Shown: piece after piece, positions 39,704-48,673 of the stretch
Position numbering within the stretch: position 1 is the first letter of the stretch
Layout: every line of letters begins with the position of its first letter
Source: Bacillota bacterium
Lineage (GTDB): Bacteria; Bacillota; Clostridia; Christensenellales; Aristaeellaceae
Direction: 5' to 3'
Length of the DNA: 64,000 nt
NCBI GenBank assembly: GCA_023436585.1
Contig: JAEZIN010000006.1
Coordinates: forward strand, 310,001-374,000
Notes under the pieces: model-generated
What the model was told of the DNA's origin: nothing
The model's input: only the letters and a program-made list of their open reading frames with translations
Database searches by the model: none
Program-made: the position numbers and the translations under genes

Positions 39704-40594
39704 TTACCCACCCTGCTTAGGCGCTTTTAACAGCGTGCCCAAGGTCTCCTCCGGTGTGTCCAGCAGTGCGCTGACCAGCGTACTGTCGTCCAATTCCCCC
39801 ATGCTCTTGAGCCCGTCTTCATCCAAAACGATCACACGGTGGCATTTGCCCGGTGATATCCTGCGGAACAATTCTCGTACGCTGGTAGCGCCGGATACCC
39901 CAAGCCATTCCACCTGCAGCGCTTTTTCGCGTTCCAGTTTCATTTTTTTGCTTATGACGCTATGGATGCACTGGACGGCGGCCATCGTTTTACTCAAATG
40001 GGCCGCATACATCAAATAGCAGCCTGTGATCACCAGCGACAGGTTGGCGACACCGTGAATGGCACCCCATATGGCCAGGCCATTGAGCAAGAGGCCTGCG
40101 CAAATACCGGCAGTCGATAGTATACGCATGGCTTTTTGCCAGCCCAGCCACGGCGTCAAAATAGCCTGCAGCATGCGTCCGCCATCCAGCGGCAGCACGG
40201 GAACCAGGTTAAAGCACAAGAGCAGCAGGTTCCAGCGGAGAAAGCCCTCGATTTGAACGAGGCTTACCCAGCCTATCTGCATCAGTCCAGCACAGACAAG
40301 GCATAAAAACCAGCTCATAGCAGGCCCGGCCGCCGCTACCAGAAACTGCTGCAGCGGCGTTGCCTCGCAGATATCCTCCATGCGCGCCACGCCGCCAAAC
40401 GGCGTGAACTCCACTTCTGGAACAGGAAGATGAAACGCCTTGGCAGTAAAAACATGCGCCAACTCATGCAAAATCAGCGCAAGCAGTGCAGACAGCACCG
40501 CCCCGCCCTGCCCTACACCAATAAAGACGATAGCCCCGATGAGCGCCAGAGGATGGATGCGGATGCGTGTATGGTTGATTTCCAGCGCTTTCAC
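39704..40594 (-). CDS. spoIVFB: SpoIVFB-like site-2 protease (pro-sigma-K processing)
   Basis: Intramembrane zinc protease that activates sigma-K in the mother cell. It is 296 residues: HELAH metal-binding motif (about residue 43) within the second helix, NLVPVLPLDGGR supplying the third ligand, and a C-terminal CBS-like domain (VRELFRRISPGKCHRVIVLDEDG), as in SpoIVFB of spore formers. It begins with GTG overlapping the stop of the spoIVFA-like gene (GTGA), and the pair mirrors the Bacillus spoIVF operon. Confidence 0.92.
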   Translation of the reverse strand: MKALEINHTRIRIHPLALIGAIVFIGVGQGGAVLSALLALILHELAHVFTAKAFHLPVPEVEFTPFGGVARMEDICEATPLQQFLVAAAGPAMSWFLCLVCAGLMQIGWVSLVQIEGFLRWNLLLLCFNLVPVLPLDGGRMLQAILTPWLGWQKAMRILSTAGICAGLLLNGLAIWGAIHGVANLSLVITGCYLMYAAHLSKTMAAVQCIHSVISKKMKLEREKALQVEWLGVSGATSVRELFRRISPGKCHRVIVLDEDGLKSMGELDDSTLVSALLDTPEETLGTLLKAPKQGG

Positions 40595-41310
40595 GGCGTA
40601 GCCACCACTTCCCGCATTAAGGGAACCGGATCAATGGACCGGCCATCCTTTCGCACTTCAAAAAACACCGGCTGCTTTTGCGCCGTTTCCCCTATGATAT
40701 CGCCTTCGTATACCTGATCGCCTTCCAAAACAAAGCACTCCTGCAGGTTTCCGTACAGCGTTTCCAATCCATTGTCGTGCCGTACGCGGACAACGCGCTC
40801 TTCCCCATCCCCATGCGCTACATTCATGACTTCCCCATCGCCGGCCACCCGTACATCGGTGGTTACGCCCAGCAGCGCGATATACGGCTCATCCTCATGG
40901 AATACGTGCACAACATCCCCATGGACTGGCGCGGATACCTGCACAGCGTCATTGCTGCTGTTCCAAAACACAAGCGCAGACTCAGGCAAAAGGCTGCTGA
41001 CAAAGGATAGTTTGCCAAGCGATTCATCCAGGTTCATGGATACGCTGTCCGCAATAGCGGAAAAGACATCCTTTGATTGCGGCAAGGCAGCGTTGCGGAC
41101 GGCTACAGCGCACAGCAACAACGCCGCGGCCACGGCTACATTGCGCGTCAAACGCTCCGCAAAGTCCTTTTTGCGGGGCTTGATCCATTCTATTTCCTTT
41201 TCCTCTTTTACCGGTTGCTTTTCAGGCGCAACGGCCGGCCCACTCAATGGCTTCTTGTGAACCACATGCATGGGCTTAACTTGCGCTTTGGGCAAAGGTC
41301 TGCTTGACAT
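40591..41310 (-). CDS. spoIVFA: SpoIVFA-like protein with degenerate LytM/M23 domain
   Basis: In Bacillus SpoIVFA holds SpoIVFB inactive until the forespore signals. This 239-residue protein has a basic/Pro-rich cytoplasmic part, one membrane helix (about 60-75) and a C-terminal LytM-like domain. In the domain the usual HLHFEV reads QPVFFEV, so the metal-binding His is lost and the fold should be non-catalytic, as in known SpoIVFA. The start is ATG 41310 with GGGAG eight bases before; that SD lies inside an 11-bp inverted repeat. Overlaps spoIVFB by four bases. Confidence 0.85.
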   Translation of the reverse strand: MSSRPLPKAQVKPMHVVHKKPLSGPAVAPEKQPVKEEKEIEWIKPRKKDFAERLTRNVAVAAALLLCAVAVRNAALPQSKDVFSAIADSVSMNLDESLGKLSFVSSLLPESALVFWNSSNDAVQVSAPVHGDVVHVFHEDEPYIALLGVTTDVRVAGDGEVMNVAHGDGEERVVRVRHDNGLETLYGNLQECFVLEGDQVYEGDIIGETAQKQPVFFEVRKDGRSIDPVPLMREVVATP

Positions 41311-41312
41311 GA

Positions 41313-41352
41313 CATCCACTCCCTTCTGCCAATTATATGACGGGAGTGGATG
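41313..41352 (-). repeat. Perfect 11-bp inverted repeat covering the spoIVFA SD
   Basis: CATCCACTCCC (41313-41323) and GGGAGTGGATG (41342-41352) are exact reverse complements. On the mRNA strand the second arm contains the SD; the first lies between the -35 and -10 of the putative sigma-E promoter. No T-run follows. Confidence 0.85.
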
Positions 41353-41361
41353 CAAACATGA
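41332..41361 (-). promoter_or_regulatory. Putative sigma-E-like promoter of the spoIVF operon
   Basis: Minus strand: TCATGTT (41361-41355), 15 bases, CATATAAT (41339-41332). This fits the mother-cell sigma-E pattern (KMATATT, about 14 bases, CATACANT) with one -35 and one -10 mismatch. The Bacillus spoIVF operon is under sigma-E. Confidence 0.5.
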
Positions 41362-41371
41362 AAAAATGATT

Positions 41372-42616
41372 CTATTTCAGGCAACCGGTTCTTTGCATGT
41401 GCTCAAGCGCATTTGCAAGGGCGATTTTACCATGAGCGTATGTCAACCCGCCCTGCAGGTAAGCGATGAAGGGCTCCCGCATGGGCGCGTCAGCGCTTAG
41501 CTCAATGGACGCACCGGATACGAACGTGCCGGCCGCCATAATGACCTGGTTTTGATAACCAGGCATATCCCAAGGTTCCGGGACAGCCATGCTGTCCACA
41601 GGGGAAGCGGCCTGTATCCCCTGACAGAAGGCAATCAGCCTCTCCGGTGACTGCATTTCGATGGCCTGTATGATGTCTGAACGCTCTGCTAAGGCGGAAG
41701 GCGTTGTTTTCATGCCCAGCAATTCAAAAGCCCGGGCGGCCAGGATGGCTGTTTTCAGCGCCTGCACCACCACGTGGGGCGCCAGGAAAAGCCCTTGGTA
41801 AAACGGCTGATAGCTGCCGGCGTAGGAGCCTACTTCCTGGCCGATGCCAGGCGCAGTCATTCGGTATGCGATGCGCCGGATGCATTCAGCTTTGCCTGCG
41901 ATGTAGCCTCCGGTAGGCGCCAGTCCCCCGCCGGGGTTTTTGATGAGGCTGCCCACACAAACATCCGCGCCATGATGACTTGGTTCTGTTTTTTGAACAA
42001 ACTCCCCGTAGCAGTTGTCTACCATCAGCCATATGTTCGGATAATCCCTATGCAGCAAATCCGCCAAAGGCTGAATATCCTTTGGGAACAGGGAGCTTCG
42101 CCAGGCATAGCCGCGGCTGCGCTGCACCGTCACTACTTTTGTATTGGGGCGGATAACTTCACGGATGGCATTCAGGTCCAGCTTACCTTGCGCATCCATC
42201 TCCACATGGCTGTAGGATACAGTCATCTCCGCCAGGGAGCCGGGAGATTTCTCCGTGATGCCAATGACATGATCCAGTGTATCGTAGGGCTTGCCGGTGG
42301 CGGACAGCAAATGGTCCCCCGGCAAAAGCAGCCCGAACAGGCAAAGCGAAAGCGCATGGGTGCCGGAAGCGATATGAGGCCTTACGATGGCCGCCTCCGT
42401 TTGAAAGATGTCGGCAAAAATGGCTTCCAACGTATCCCGGCCGATGTCTCCGTATCCGTAGCCTGTTGTCGGCGCAAAATGGCGCGACGCCACCTGGTGA
42501 TTTTGCATGGCGGAAAGCACACGCTTTGTATTGTGTATTTCTGTTTCTTCCAATAGCGCAAAAGCACTTTCGCAATCGGACTGAGCCTGTTCGATCAGCT
42601 TGATGATATCGATCAT
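41372..42616 (-). CDS. ynbB: YnbB/methionine gamma-lyase family PLP protein
   Basis: A 414-residue fold-type I PLP enzyme of the group often called aluminium-resistance or methionine gamma-lyase family. Marks: TTGYGYGDIGRDTLEAIF, RPHIASGTHALSLCLFG, DNCYGEF, and the PLP-lysine region GSLIKNPGGGLAPTGGYIAG. The physiological role is not established. The start is ATG 42616 after AAGGAAC, 25 bases past the miaA stop. In Bacillus the order is miaA-hfq-ynbB; hfq is absent here. Confidence 0.9.
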   Translation of the reverse strand: MIDIIKLIEQAQSDCESAFALLEETEIHNTKRVLSAMQNHQVASRHFAPTTGYGYGDIGRDTLEAIFADIFQTEAAIVRPHIASGTHALSLCLFGLLLPGDHLLSATGKPYDTLDHVIGITEKSPGSLAEMTVSYSHVEMDAQGKLDLNAIREVIRPNTKVVTVQRSRGYAWRSSLFPKDIQPLADLLHRDYPNIWLMVDNCYGEFVQKTEPSHHGADVCVGSLIKNPGGGLAPTGGYIAGKAECIRRIAYRMTAPGIGQEVGSYAGSYQPFYQGLFLAPHVVVQALKTAILAARAFELLGMKTTPSALAERSDIIQAIEMQSPERLIAFCQGIQAASPVDSMAVPEPWDMPGYQNQVIMAAGTFVSGASIELSADAPMREPFIAYLQGGLTYAHGKIALANALEHMQRTGCLK

Positions 42617-42641
42617 ATTTGTCTTGTTCCTTACATTTTTA

Positions 42642-43574
42642 TCAGATACCGAACGCGGCATGTATGTGGTCAAGGGCTTGGTCGGTGACGCTGCCTGACA
42701 ATGCATCCAGCCAGACGATGCCCTCCGTGCGCCGGAACCATGTCATTTGTCGCTTGGCGTAATGGCGGGTCCCCAGCTTCAGTGTCTCCACCGCCTGATT
42801 CAAAGGGTATGCTTCCCGTAACACCGGAATCAGTTCCTTATAACCCAAGCCCTGCATGGACTGGGCTTCCGGGGGGACACCCATGCGCAGGAGGCTTTCC
42901 ACTTCGGATAAAAGTCCTGTTTGTATCATGTCATCCACCCGGCAATCAATGCGCCGGTACAGCACTTCCCTGTCCATGGTCAAACCGAATATGCACAAAT
43001 TGTACGGGCTTTCCTCCTGCTGCTCAGGCTGCTGGCAGGAAAAAGGCCGGCCTGTCATTTCATATACTTCCAGCGCCCTGATCACGCGCCGCGTATCGTT
43101 GATGTGCAGTCGGTCCGCCGTCTTGGAGTCAGCCTTTTGAAGCATGGCATGTAGCTTTTCCCTGCCGCTCTCCTCCTGCAATATGGCCGTGAGACGTTCC
43201 CGGATGGCCGGATCCCCCTGTGTCCCGCCAAGCTCCATGGTTGTGGTCAGAGCCTTTAAATAAAGCCCAGTCCCGCCTGTCAGAATGGGTATGCTCCCTC
43301 TTTGATGGATGTCTTGGATGCATGCTTTGGCCTGCTTTGCGTATTCCGCCACGGAATAGGCATCCTTGGGGTCGGCCACATCCAGCATATGGTGCGGTAT
43401 GCCTTCCCGCTCCGAAACAGTCGGTTTGGCAGTGCCGATGTCCATATAACGGTATATCTGCATGGAATCCATGGCAACCACTTCGCCCTTCAGCTTATGC
43501 GAAAGGGCGATGGAAAGGCTTGTTTTTCCGCTGGCCGTAGGGCCTGCGACTAAGATCAAGGGCGGTTTCAGCAC
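42642..43574 (-). CDS. miaA: tRNA dimethylallyltransferase
   Basis: Adds dimethylallyl to A37 of tRNAs that read UNN codons; MiaB, also in this window, then methylthiolates it. It is 310 residues: P-loop GPTASGKTSLS, DSMQIYRYMDIGTAKPT, GGTGLYLKAL, and the C-terminal RHYAKRQMTWFRR. The start is GTG 43574 with GGAGG 11 bases upstream. It lies 19 bases after mutL, forming the conserved mutS-mutL-miaA order. Confidence 0.96.
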   Translation of the reverse strand: MLKPPLILVAGPTASGKTSLSIALSHKLKGEVVAMDSMQIYRYMDIGTAKPTVSEREGIPHHMLDVADPKDAYSVAEYAKQAKACIQDIHQRGSIPILTGGTGLYLKALTTTMELGGTQGDPAIRERLTAILQEESGREKLHAMLQKADSKTADRLHINDTRRVIRALEVYEMTGRPFSCQQPEQQEESPYNLCIFGLTMDREVLYRRIDCRVDDMIQTGLLSEVESLLRMGVPPEAQSMQGLGYKELIPVLREAYPLNQAVETLKLGTRHYAKRQMTWFRRTEGIVWLDALSGSVTDQALDHIHAAFGI

Positions 43575-43593
43575 AAAAAGGATTTCCTCCCGG

Positions 43594-45582
43594 TTACTGT
43601 ATGCGTTTGAAACGCTTGTCCAAATCCTGGTGCGTGATGGAGATCACCAGCGGACGGCCATGGGGACAGGTCGGCGTAACGCCGGTTTCGGTTGCTCTGT
43701 ATACCAAATCCTCTATTTCAACCTGCGGCAGGCGTTCCCCGCCCTTTACCGCGCGCTTGCAGGCCATCTGCAGTATGGCGGTACGTCGTTTTTCCAATGT
43801 GGTAAGGCCCCGCATCGTCTCCAGCTCATCCAACAGCTCCAAAATAAAGCTCTTGGCCTGGGGCTGACCCAGGATGATGGGTACGGAACGAATCTGAACG
43901 GCATGCTCGCCGAAAGAAGATAGCTCAAAGCCAGTTTGGGCAAGTGCCTCCTGGTTTTCCTGCAGCGTTTCCAGTTCCCTGTGGGTCAGCGTCACCATCT
44001 GCGGAACCAGCAGCGGCTGGGATGCTGCCTTTTGATCATACGCCCTTGTCATCTGATCAAAAAGAAGACGCTCATGGGCTGCGTGCTGATCGATCAATAA
44101 CAGTTGGTCTTTGTATTCTATCAGGATATATGTGTTAAAAACAACACCCAATACCTTCAAGTCCGGCTTTGCTTCCTTCTGGGAAAGGGCGGATATGGCT
44201 TCCACCTTTTCCTGAACTGATGGTGCGGTAACGCCGGGATTCATTGCATTATATGATTCTTGGGCTTGTTGACGATCCAAGTATGGAGGCCTTATGGACG
44301 CGGGCATGTATGTTTCACGAAGCACAGGAGCTTGTTCCCTGCCCGGCACTGGTATAATTATTGGTGTTCTGGGTGGGAGGGGCAGTGCAGACTTTGATTC
44401 TATATCAGATGATGCATTTTCAAACTTCGGTCTGTTGTCGCCTTCCTGCTGTTTCGATTCGGCCGATAGCGAACGTTCAATACCAAAGTCCGTTTTCTTG
44501 GTAGCCGCACTCTGTACAGAAATGCTGTTCGGGAACAGCGTCTTTGCCGCCTCTGATGGATTCAATTCCATTTCCGGCACGTTTTCAAGTGCCGCATCCT
44601 TACGCAATACATCCAGGATCATATCACGAACGGCTTCAAACACATCATTTTCGCTCTGAAAGCGGACTTCCAATTTGTTGGGATGTACGTTCACATCCAC
44701 CGCTTCCAAAGCCATTTTTATATGAACTACACAGGTGGGAAAATGGCCGATGGTTACCCGTTCTTTGCAGCCCTGTTCCAATGCCTGCGCCAATAGCGCG
44801 CTTTTCATGTACCGGCCATTGATAAAAAAGGACTGATGGCTGCGGGTACCCCTGGCGCTGTCGCCGATGCCCACATACCCCTCCAGCCATAAACCGCGGG
44901 AACCTCCGGATATAAACCGCATGGACTTGAGCATTTCCTTGCCGTAAATGCTGAATACGGCTGACTCCAGCTTGCCATCGCCCGGGCTGTGATAGATCAC
45001 TTTGCCCTGGTTGATCAGCCGGAAGGAAATAGCCGGGTTGGACAGAATCAGCCGCATGATAAGATCGGAAACAAAAGCGGCTTCCGCGGCGGGCTTTTTT
45101 AGGAACTTCAGGCGGACAGGCGTATTGTAAAACAGGTCCCGGACGATGAAAGTCGTTCCTTCCGGGCAGGCTGCCTCCCGAATCTCCTGGATGATGCCGC
45201 CCTCATTGACTACGGTGATCCCGCTGTCCTCCCCGCGGACCCTGGTGGTGCAAGTCACACGGCTTACCGCCGCGATGGATGCCAGCGCCTCGCCGCGAAA
45301 GCCAAGGGTTTCAATATGGTGCAGGTCCTCGGAGGTTGTGATTTTGCTGGTGGCATGCCTTTCAAAGGCCATGCGGATCTGCGGCTGCGGGATGCCGCAG
45401 CCGTTGTCCGTCACGCGGATGTAAGTGATTCCTCCATCCCGGATTTCTATGGTAATGGCGCTGGCGCCGGCGTCCATGCTGTTTTCCACCATTTCCTTGA
45501 TGGCCGCAGCAGGCCGCTCCACCACTTCACCGGCAGCAATTTTGCCAATGACCTCTGGCGTCAGCTTGATGATGGGACGCAT
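43594..45582 (-). CDS. mutL: DNA mismatch repair protein MutL
   Basis: The 662-residue matchmaker of mismatch repair. The N-terminal GHKL ATPase has VVERPAAAIKEMVENSMDAGA, TDNGCGI and TLGFRGEALASIAAV. A variable linker (about 340-440) leads to the C-terminal dimer domain with IDQHAAHERLLFDQM (endonuclease metal-site region), then ACKRAVKGGE and the CPHGRP end, which mark an endonuclease-type MutL, as expected without MutH. AAGGAGG precedes ATG 45582. Confidence 0.96.
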   Translation of the reverse strand: MRPIIKLTPEVIGKIAAGEVVERPAAAIKEMVENSMDAGASAITIEIRDGGITYIRVTDNGCGIPQPQIRMAFERHATSKITTSEDLHHIETLGFRGEALASIAAVSRVTCTTRVRGEDSGITVVNEGGIIQEIREAACPEGTTFIVRDLFYNTPVRLKFLKKPAAEAAFVSDLIMRLILSNPAISFRLINQGKVIYHSPGDGKLESAVFSIYGKEMLKSMRFISGGSRGLWLEGYVGIGDSARGTRSHQSFFINGRYMKSALLAQALEQGCKERVTIGHFPTCVVHIKMALEAVDVNVHPNKLEVRFQSENDVFEAVRDMILDVLRKDAALENVPEMELNPSEAAKTLFPNSISVQSAATKKTDFGIERSLSAESKQQEGDNRPKFENASSDIESKSALPLPPRTPIIIPVPGREQAPVLRETYMPASIRPPYLDRQQAQESYNAMNPGVTAPSVQEKVEAISALSQKEAKPDLKVLGVVFNTYILIEYKDQLLLIDQHAAHERLLFDQMTRAYDQKAASQPLLVPQMVTLTHRELETLQENQEALAQTGFELSSFGEHAVQIRSVPIILGQPQAKSFILELLDELETMRGLTTLEKRRTAILQMACKRAVKGGERLPQVEIEDLVYRATETGVTPTCPHGRPLVISITHQDLDKRFKRIQ

Positions 45583-45592
45583 GGTTACCTCC

Positions 45593-48196
45593 TTATAACT
45601 TTCGTGCCTTTTCACGCAGGCGGAACAGGTGGTTGATGGCATCCATGGGGGTTAAGGCCATGACGTCAATATTCTGCAATTCTTCCACCAGTTCCGTCTG
45701 GGCGTAGTTGAACAGGCCAACCTGCTGGCTGCCCGTCCGTTTCCCGTCTTCCAGTATGTTTTGTCCAATGGTGTTTTGGTTGATATCCGATACCTCAAGG
45801 CGCGCCTGAATTTCGTGGGCGCGCATCAAAACGGGCTGCGGTACACCGGCCAGGCGGGCGACGTGCACGCCAAAGCTCTTATCCGCGCCGCCGCGGATGA
45901 TTTTGCGCAGGAAGATGACGTCCTCGCCGTGCTCCTTGACGGAGATGCAGTAGTTCTGCACACCCTCAAGACGCCCTTCCAATTCGGAGAGCTCATGGTA
46001 GTGGGTGGCGAACAGCGTTTTCGCGCCGGCGTTTTGCTTGTCGCACAAGTATTCCACCACAGCCCAGGCAATGGAAAGCCCATCGAAGGTGCTTGTCCCG
46101 CGGCCGATTTCATCCAGGATCACCAAAGACCGCGGCGTGGCGTTGCGCAGAATGTAGGCCATCTCCGACATTTCCACCATGAAGGTGGATTGGCCGCTGG
46201 CCAGGTCATCGGACGCACCGACCCTGGTGAATATCCTGTCCACAATGGGGATTTGGGCCTCCCTGGCCGGCACGAAGCTGCCAATATGGGCCATAAGCAC
46301 AATCAGCGCCACCTGGCGCATGTACGTGCTTTTCCCGGCCATGTTGGGGCCGGTAATGATCAGCATGCGCTGGCTGTCGCCATCCATAAAGGTATCGTTG
46401 GGAACAAAAGCGCCTTCCCGCAGCGTCTGCTCCACCACGGGATGACGTCCATCCACAATGGATAGCTTGCCATCGTCCGTGATCTGAGGCCTGGCATAAT
46501 GGTTGCTGCCGGCCACCTTGGCCAGGGAAACAAGCGCATCCAGCGTCTTTAAGCCCAGAGCCGTTTTTTGCATGGGTTCGATCAACGCCAGGATGTGCTC
46601 CCGAATGGAGACAAAAAGCTCCATCTCGAGCCGGACGGACTGCTCCTGTGCCCCTACGATCTTCTGTTCGATTTCCCGAAGCTCCGGCGTGATGTACCGC
46701 TCGCAGTTGGCCAGCGTCTGCTTGCGCATGTATCTTAGCGGCACAAGCTCGTAATATGATTTGGTGACTTCGATATAATAGCCGAACACACGGTTGTACT
46801 GAATGCGAAGGTTCTTGATCCCCGTCTCCTGGCGTTCCTTCGCCTCCAGGTCAAGAATCCACTGCTTGCCGCTGGTGGCTGCCTCCCGGAGGCTGTCCAG
46901 ACGCTGGCTGTAACCCTCCCGGATGATGCCGCCCTCGGTGATGGACAGCGGCGCATCTGGATGGATGGCCCGCTCAATCAGGTCGGAAAGATCGGGCATG
47001 GGGTCCAGCATGGCTTCCAGATCGTTTAACAGCGGGCTGTTCAGCGACCGCATCAGGTCCTTGATAGAGGGTACCTTTTTCAGGGAGCCCAAAAGAGCAA
47101 GGCAATCCCTGGCGTTGATGCTCTTGTAGGAAACGCGGCTCAAAAGCCGCTCGATGTCATATACGCCGCGAAGCTCATCGGAAAGGGACATGCAAAGCAC
47201 ATGCTCCTTGAGGATGGCAGATATGGCATCCAAGCGCTGGTTGATCCTATCCCTGTCCACAAGCGGCTGCTCGATCCAGCTTCGAAGCAGACGCCCGCCC
47301 ATGGCGGTGGAGGTTTGATCCAGCAGCCATAAGAGCGTGCCTTTCTTGGTGCGGCCCCGCAGGCTTTCTGTCAACTCCAGGTTCCGCCTGGCGCTTTTAT
47401 CCAGGAGCATAATCTGGCTGCTTGGATAGATGCGAAGGCCGGAGATGTGCTCCAGCGCGTTTTTCTGCGTTTCGTTCAGATACAGCATCAACGCACCGGC
47501 CGCCAGCGCGCCGGCCTTATAATCATCCGCCAAGCCCAGAGGCGACAGGTCATTCAAATGAAAATGGCTGCACAAAGCTCCGTGGGCCTGTGCGGGCTGA
47601 AAAGCGGCGTGGCTGTACTCCGTACAGGAGATTTCCACACCGATGTACTTGCGCAGCGTATTCAAGTCGTTGGTGATGACCTCGTTGGGCCTGATGCGCA
47701 GTACCTCGTCGGCCAGGATATCCAGATACGGCTGCAATTGATGCACAAAAAATTCGCCTGTGGATACATCCACAAAGGCTAAGCCGGCCGTAACGCCGTT
47801 CAGATGGACGCACAGGAGGAAGTGGTTTTCCCTTTCATCCAGCAGTGCGGAATCAACGATGGTGCCCGGCGTTACGATGCGGACAACCTCGCGCTCCACC
47901 AGCCCCTTGCTCAGCGCCGGGTCTGACGTTTGCTCGCAAATCGCAACCTTGTAGCCCTTTTCAATCAGCCTTGTGATATAAACGGAGGCGCTGTGAAAAG
48001 GAACGCCGCACATGGGCGCGCGCTCCTCCAGGCCGCAATCCTTCCCTGTAAGCGTCAATTCCAGCTCCCGGGAAGCCGTATGCGCGTCGTCAAAGAACAT
48101 TTCATAAAAATCGCCCAGGCGGAAAAACAGGATGCAGTCCTTATACTGTTCCTTGATCTGCAGATATTGCTGCATCATGGGGGTGACCGTCGCCAT
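45593..48196 (-). CDS. mutS: DNA mismatch repair protein MutS
   Basis: Mismatch sensor of 867 residues. It starts MATVTPMMQQYLQIKEQYKD and the mismatch-binding Phe-x-Glu reads FYEMFFDD nearby. The ATPase has Walker A GPNMAGKSTYMRQ, STFMVEMSEMA, and Walker B LVILDEIGRGTSTFDG. AGGAGG precedes ATG. Ten bases separate it from mutL, so the two are co-transcribed. Confidence 0.97.
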   Translation of the reverse strand: MATVTPMMQQYLQIKEQYKDCILFFRLGDFYEMFFDDAHTASRELELTLTGKDCGLEERAPMCGVPFHSASVYITRLIEKGYKVAICEQTSDPALSKGLVEREVVRIVTPGTIVDSALLDERENHFLLCVHLNGVTAGLAFVDVSTGEFFVHQLQPYLDILADEVLRIRPNEVITNDLNTLRKYIGVEISCTEYSHAAFQPAQAHGALCSHFHLNDLSPLGLADDYKAGALAAGALMLYLNETQKNALEHISGLRIYPSSQIMLLDKSARRNLELTESLRGRTKKGTLLWLLDQTSTAMGGRLLRSWIEQPLVDRDRINQRLDAISAILKEHVLCMSLSDELRGVYDIERLLSRVSYKSINARDCLALLGSLKKVPSIKDLMRSLNSPLLNDLEAMLDPMPDLSDLIERAIHPDAPLSITEGGIIREGYSQRLDSLREAATSGKQWILDLEAKERQETGIKNLRIQYNRVFGYYIEVTKSYYELVPLRYMRKQTLANCERYITPELREIEQKIVGAQEQSVRLEMELFVSIREHILALIEPMQKTALGLKTLDALVSLAKVAGSNHYARPQITDDGKLSIVDGRHPVVEQTLREGAFVPNDTFMDGDSQRMLIITGPNMAGKSTYMRQVALIVLMAHIGSFVPAREAQIPIVDRIFTRVGASDDLASGQSTFMVEMSEMAYILRNATPRSLVILDEIGRGTSTFDGLSIAWAVVEYLCDKQNAGAKTLFATHYHELSELEGRLEGVQNYCISVKEHGEDVIFLRKIIRGGADKSFGVHVARLAGVPQPVLMRAHEIQARLEVSDINQNTIGQNILEDGKRTGSQQVGLFNYAQTELVEELQNIDVMALTPMDAINHLFRLREKARKL

Positions 48197-48259
48197 TTTG
48201 CCGCCTCCTGTGTGCTCTAAAGACCCTTTGTAGTATCAATAACAAGGATGATTGGCAGC

Positions 48260-48661
48260 TCAATGACTGCAGCCGCTGCATCCGTCACAGGAGCCCGAGC
48301 ATCCGCTTTGGGGCTGTTCCGTCTCCCCTGTCACCACAAACCGGATCAGGGTGTTCACCTGATTCATCATATTTGTAAAATCGGCTCTGGCAGTTTGCAT
48401 GGCCTTGATCATGGGATAGTCGTTCATCTTCTTTTGGGACGCATCCATATCATCGCTGGCTGAAGACAGTTCGCCTTTGTCCAAATTATTGGAGGATAAC
48501 AAATTTTCTACCCTTTGCCGCTTTTCAATAAAATCGGCAATCAGCCGTGTGGCTTCCTCATCCTTCGTCACAGCCTGTTCCGCAATGCGCATACGGATAA
48601 ATTCTTCGCTGTCCAATATGGATCCGGCCAATTGTTCGGCCTGTTCCAATACCTTTTTCAT
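48260..48661 (-). CDS. ymcA: YlbF/YmcA-family protein with Cys-rich tail
   Basis: A 133-residue helical protein of the Com_YlbF family (EATRLIADFIEKRQRVENLL is the core helix). In Bacillus, YmcA, YlbF and YaaT form a complex with Fe-S clusters that tunes RNase Y processing. Here the C-terminus is CSGSCDGCSGCSH, four closely spaced cysteines that could hold metal. Position between miaB and mutS matches Bacillus ymcB-ymcA-(cotE)-mutS. GGAG precedes ATG. The exact orthology to YmcA rather than YlbF is from context. Confidence 0.85.
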   Translation of the reverse strand: MKKVLEQAEQLAGSILDSEEFIRMRIAEQAVTKDEEATRLIADFIEKRQRVENLLSSNNLDKGELSSASDDMDASQKKMNDYPMIKAMQTARADFTNMMNQVNTLIRFVVTGETEQPQSGCSGSCDGCSGCSH

Positions 48662-48673
48662 GGTGCCGCTCCT

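Noticed and set aside
41313..41352. spoIVFA inverted repeat as a ynbB terminator
   Set aside because: No T-run follows the second arm, and the arm coincides with the SD; a translational role fits better, though weak termination is not excluded.
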